A stretch of DNA of 5,814 nucleotides from Rhodococcus sp. IITR03 (GTDB lineage: Bacteria; Actinomycetota; Actinomycetes; Mycobacteriales; Mycobacteriaceae). The stretch lies in contig LATQ01000001.1 in assembly GCA_001017865.1 (NCBI GenBank), positions 1,315,166 through 1,320,979 on the forward strand. The letters run 5' to 3'. The notes under the pieces are model-generated. The model saw only the letters and a list, made by a program, of their open reading frames with translations, had not been told where the DNA came from and searched no databases. The position numbers and the translations under genes are program-made. Numbering within the stretch: the stretch's first letter is position 1; each line of letters begins with the position of its first letter. Positions 5,274 to 5,814 of the stretch are shown piece after piece.

Positions 5274-5814
5274 GTGACCACCCTCAGCGCCAACGGGGTC
5301 GACCTCGGCGTCGAGTTCTTCGGCGACGACGACGCACCACTCGTCCTGCTCGTCGGCGGGACGACGATGCTCTCGTGGCCCGACGAACTGTGCAAACGGC
5401 TCGCGGCGGGTGGGCGTCGTGTCGTGCGGTACGACCTGCGGGATTGCGGGGTATCGACGACGAAGGACCCGGACGCCCCCGGCTACACCCTGCGCGACCT
5501 CGCCGACGACGCGGCAGCCTCGGTCGACGCACTCGGTGGTGGGCCGGCGCATATTGCGGGAATCGGCGTCGGCGGCATGGTCGCCCAGGTCGCGGTGCTC
5601 GACCATCCCGCCGCGTTCCGCGCGCTGACCTTGGTTGGGACGCGTTCGGTCGCCCCGGCCCGTGTGACCGCGACCTTCCCGATCACGACGCAGCGACGAT
5701 GAAGCGCATGCTCGCACTTCCGATGCCCGAGTGGGCCGATCGCACGGCCGTGGCAGAGTTTCGCCGCTGCCCGCGCAGCAGTCCTCGGCGACGATCCGGA
5801 CGCCGCGCGCGCGG
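5274..5814 (+). CDS. Alpha/beta hydrolase, 3' truncated, two frameshifts, nucleophile position is Gly
   Basis: The protein starts at GTG 5274 with GGAAGG about 10 nt upstream and continues off the window. It reads MTTLSANGVDLGVEFFGDDD, an oxyanion-hole region VGGTTMLSW (27-35), then VRYDLRDCGVST (51-62), typical of the RdmC-like/pimeloyl-carrier esterase branch, and the nucleophile elbow AGIGVGGMVAQ. At the elbow the expected Ser (G-x-S-x-G) is Gly98 (GGC at 5565-5567). A stop at 5700-5702 is only apparent: one C restored in 5653-5656 continues as SVAPGPCDRDLPDHDAATMK and on to LALPMPEWADRTAVAEF; one extra T at 5759-5761 then needs removing to reach AAARAAVLGDDPDAARA at the end. At least 180 residues are visible of about 270-290. 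The Asp and His of the triad would lie beyond the window. Likely under control of the divergent small regulator. Confidence 0.8.

Noticed and set aside
5109..5717. Minus-strand open frame opposite the hydrolase
   Set aside because: The plus strand has alpha/beta hydrolase motifs across the same region; the minus translation is Arg/Gly-rich and without recognisable features.
1..5814. tRNA, rRNA, CRISPR, insertion sequences, attachment sites
   Set aside because: No direct-repeat arrays, terminal inverted repeats, transposase motifs or tRNA-like cloverleaf sequences were seen; the recombinase-like small protein has no catalytic domain, so it is not evidence for a mobile element.

Overview
The window looks like a short contig from a high-GC actinobacterium, most likely Rhodococcus or a close relative in the Mycobacteriales. 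This rests on the strong G/C bias at third codon positions, GTG starts, GGAGG-type ribosome sites, and the style of the MarR, Rieske and hydrolase proteins. Genus is an inference from the proteins only.

Layout. Positions 1-1029 (+) hold the 3' part of a thiamine-diphosphate (ThDP) enzyme. Positions 1124-3328 (+) hold a compact oxygenase operon: a VanB-type flavin/2Fe-2S reductase, a small 71-residue protein resembling the recombinase-associated helix-turn-helix domain, and a VanA-type Rieske oxygenase. The operon ends in a perfect UUCG-loop hairpin at 3337-3368. On the minus strand follow a MarR regulator (3423-3944) and a RidA-family protein (4046-4407). A second, small MarR-like regulator (4589-4987, minus) is divergent from a 36-residue ORF (5157-5267) and an alpha/beta hydrolase (5274 to the window end).

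Regulation is the best story here. A near-identical palindrome with core CTTAGCGCTAAG occurs exactly twice, at 1074-1089 before the oxygenase operon and at 4444-4459 before ridA. In both places it overlaps a TAAGAT -10-like box 34-36 nt before the start codon. This predicts one regulon, probably controlled by the MarR gene that lies between the two sites, with a degenerate site in that gene's own promoter. A different, perfect 20-bp palindrome at 5026-5045 sits in the divergent promoter region of the second regulator and is its likely operator.

How the genes may work together. Reductase and Rieske oxygenase would form a two-component monooxygenase or demethylase for an aromatic or heteroaromatic compound. 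RidA would remove reactive imine/enamine intermediates, which hints at a nitrogen-containing substrate or product. The ThDP enzyme could cleave or decarboxylate a 2-oxo acid upstream or downstream, but this is speculative.

Caution on the sequence. Six of the eight larger genes carry single-base indels, mostly a lost G or C in a short G/C run, while both MarR genes read cleanly. Restoring one base in each place gives full-length, family-typical proteins. The simplest reading is sequencing or assembly error rather than gene decay, so the frameshifted genes are listed as CDS spanning the shift.
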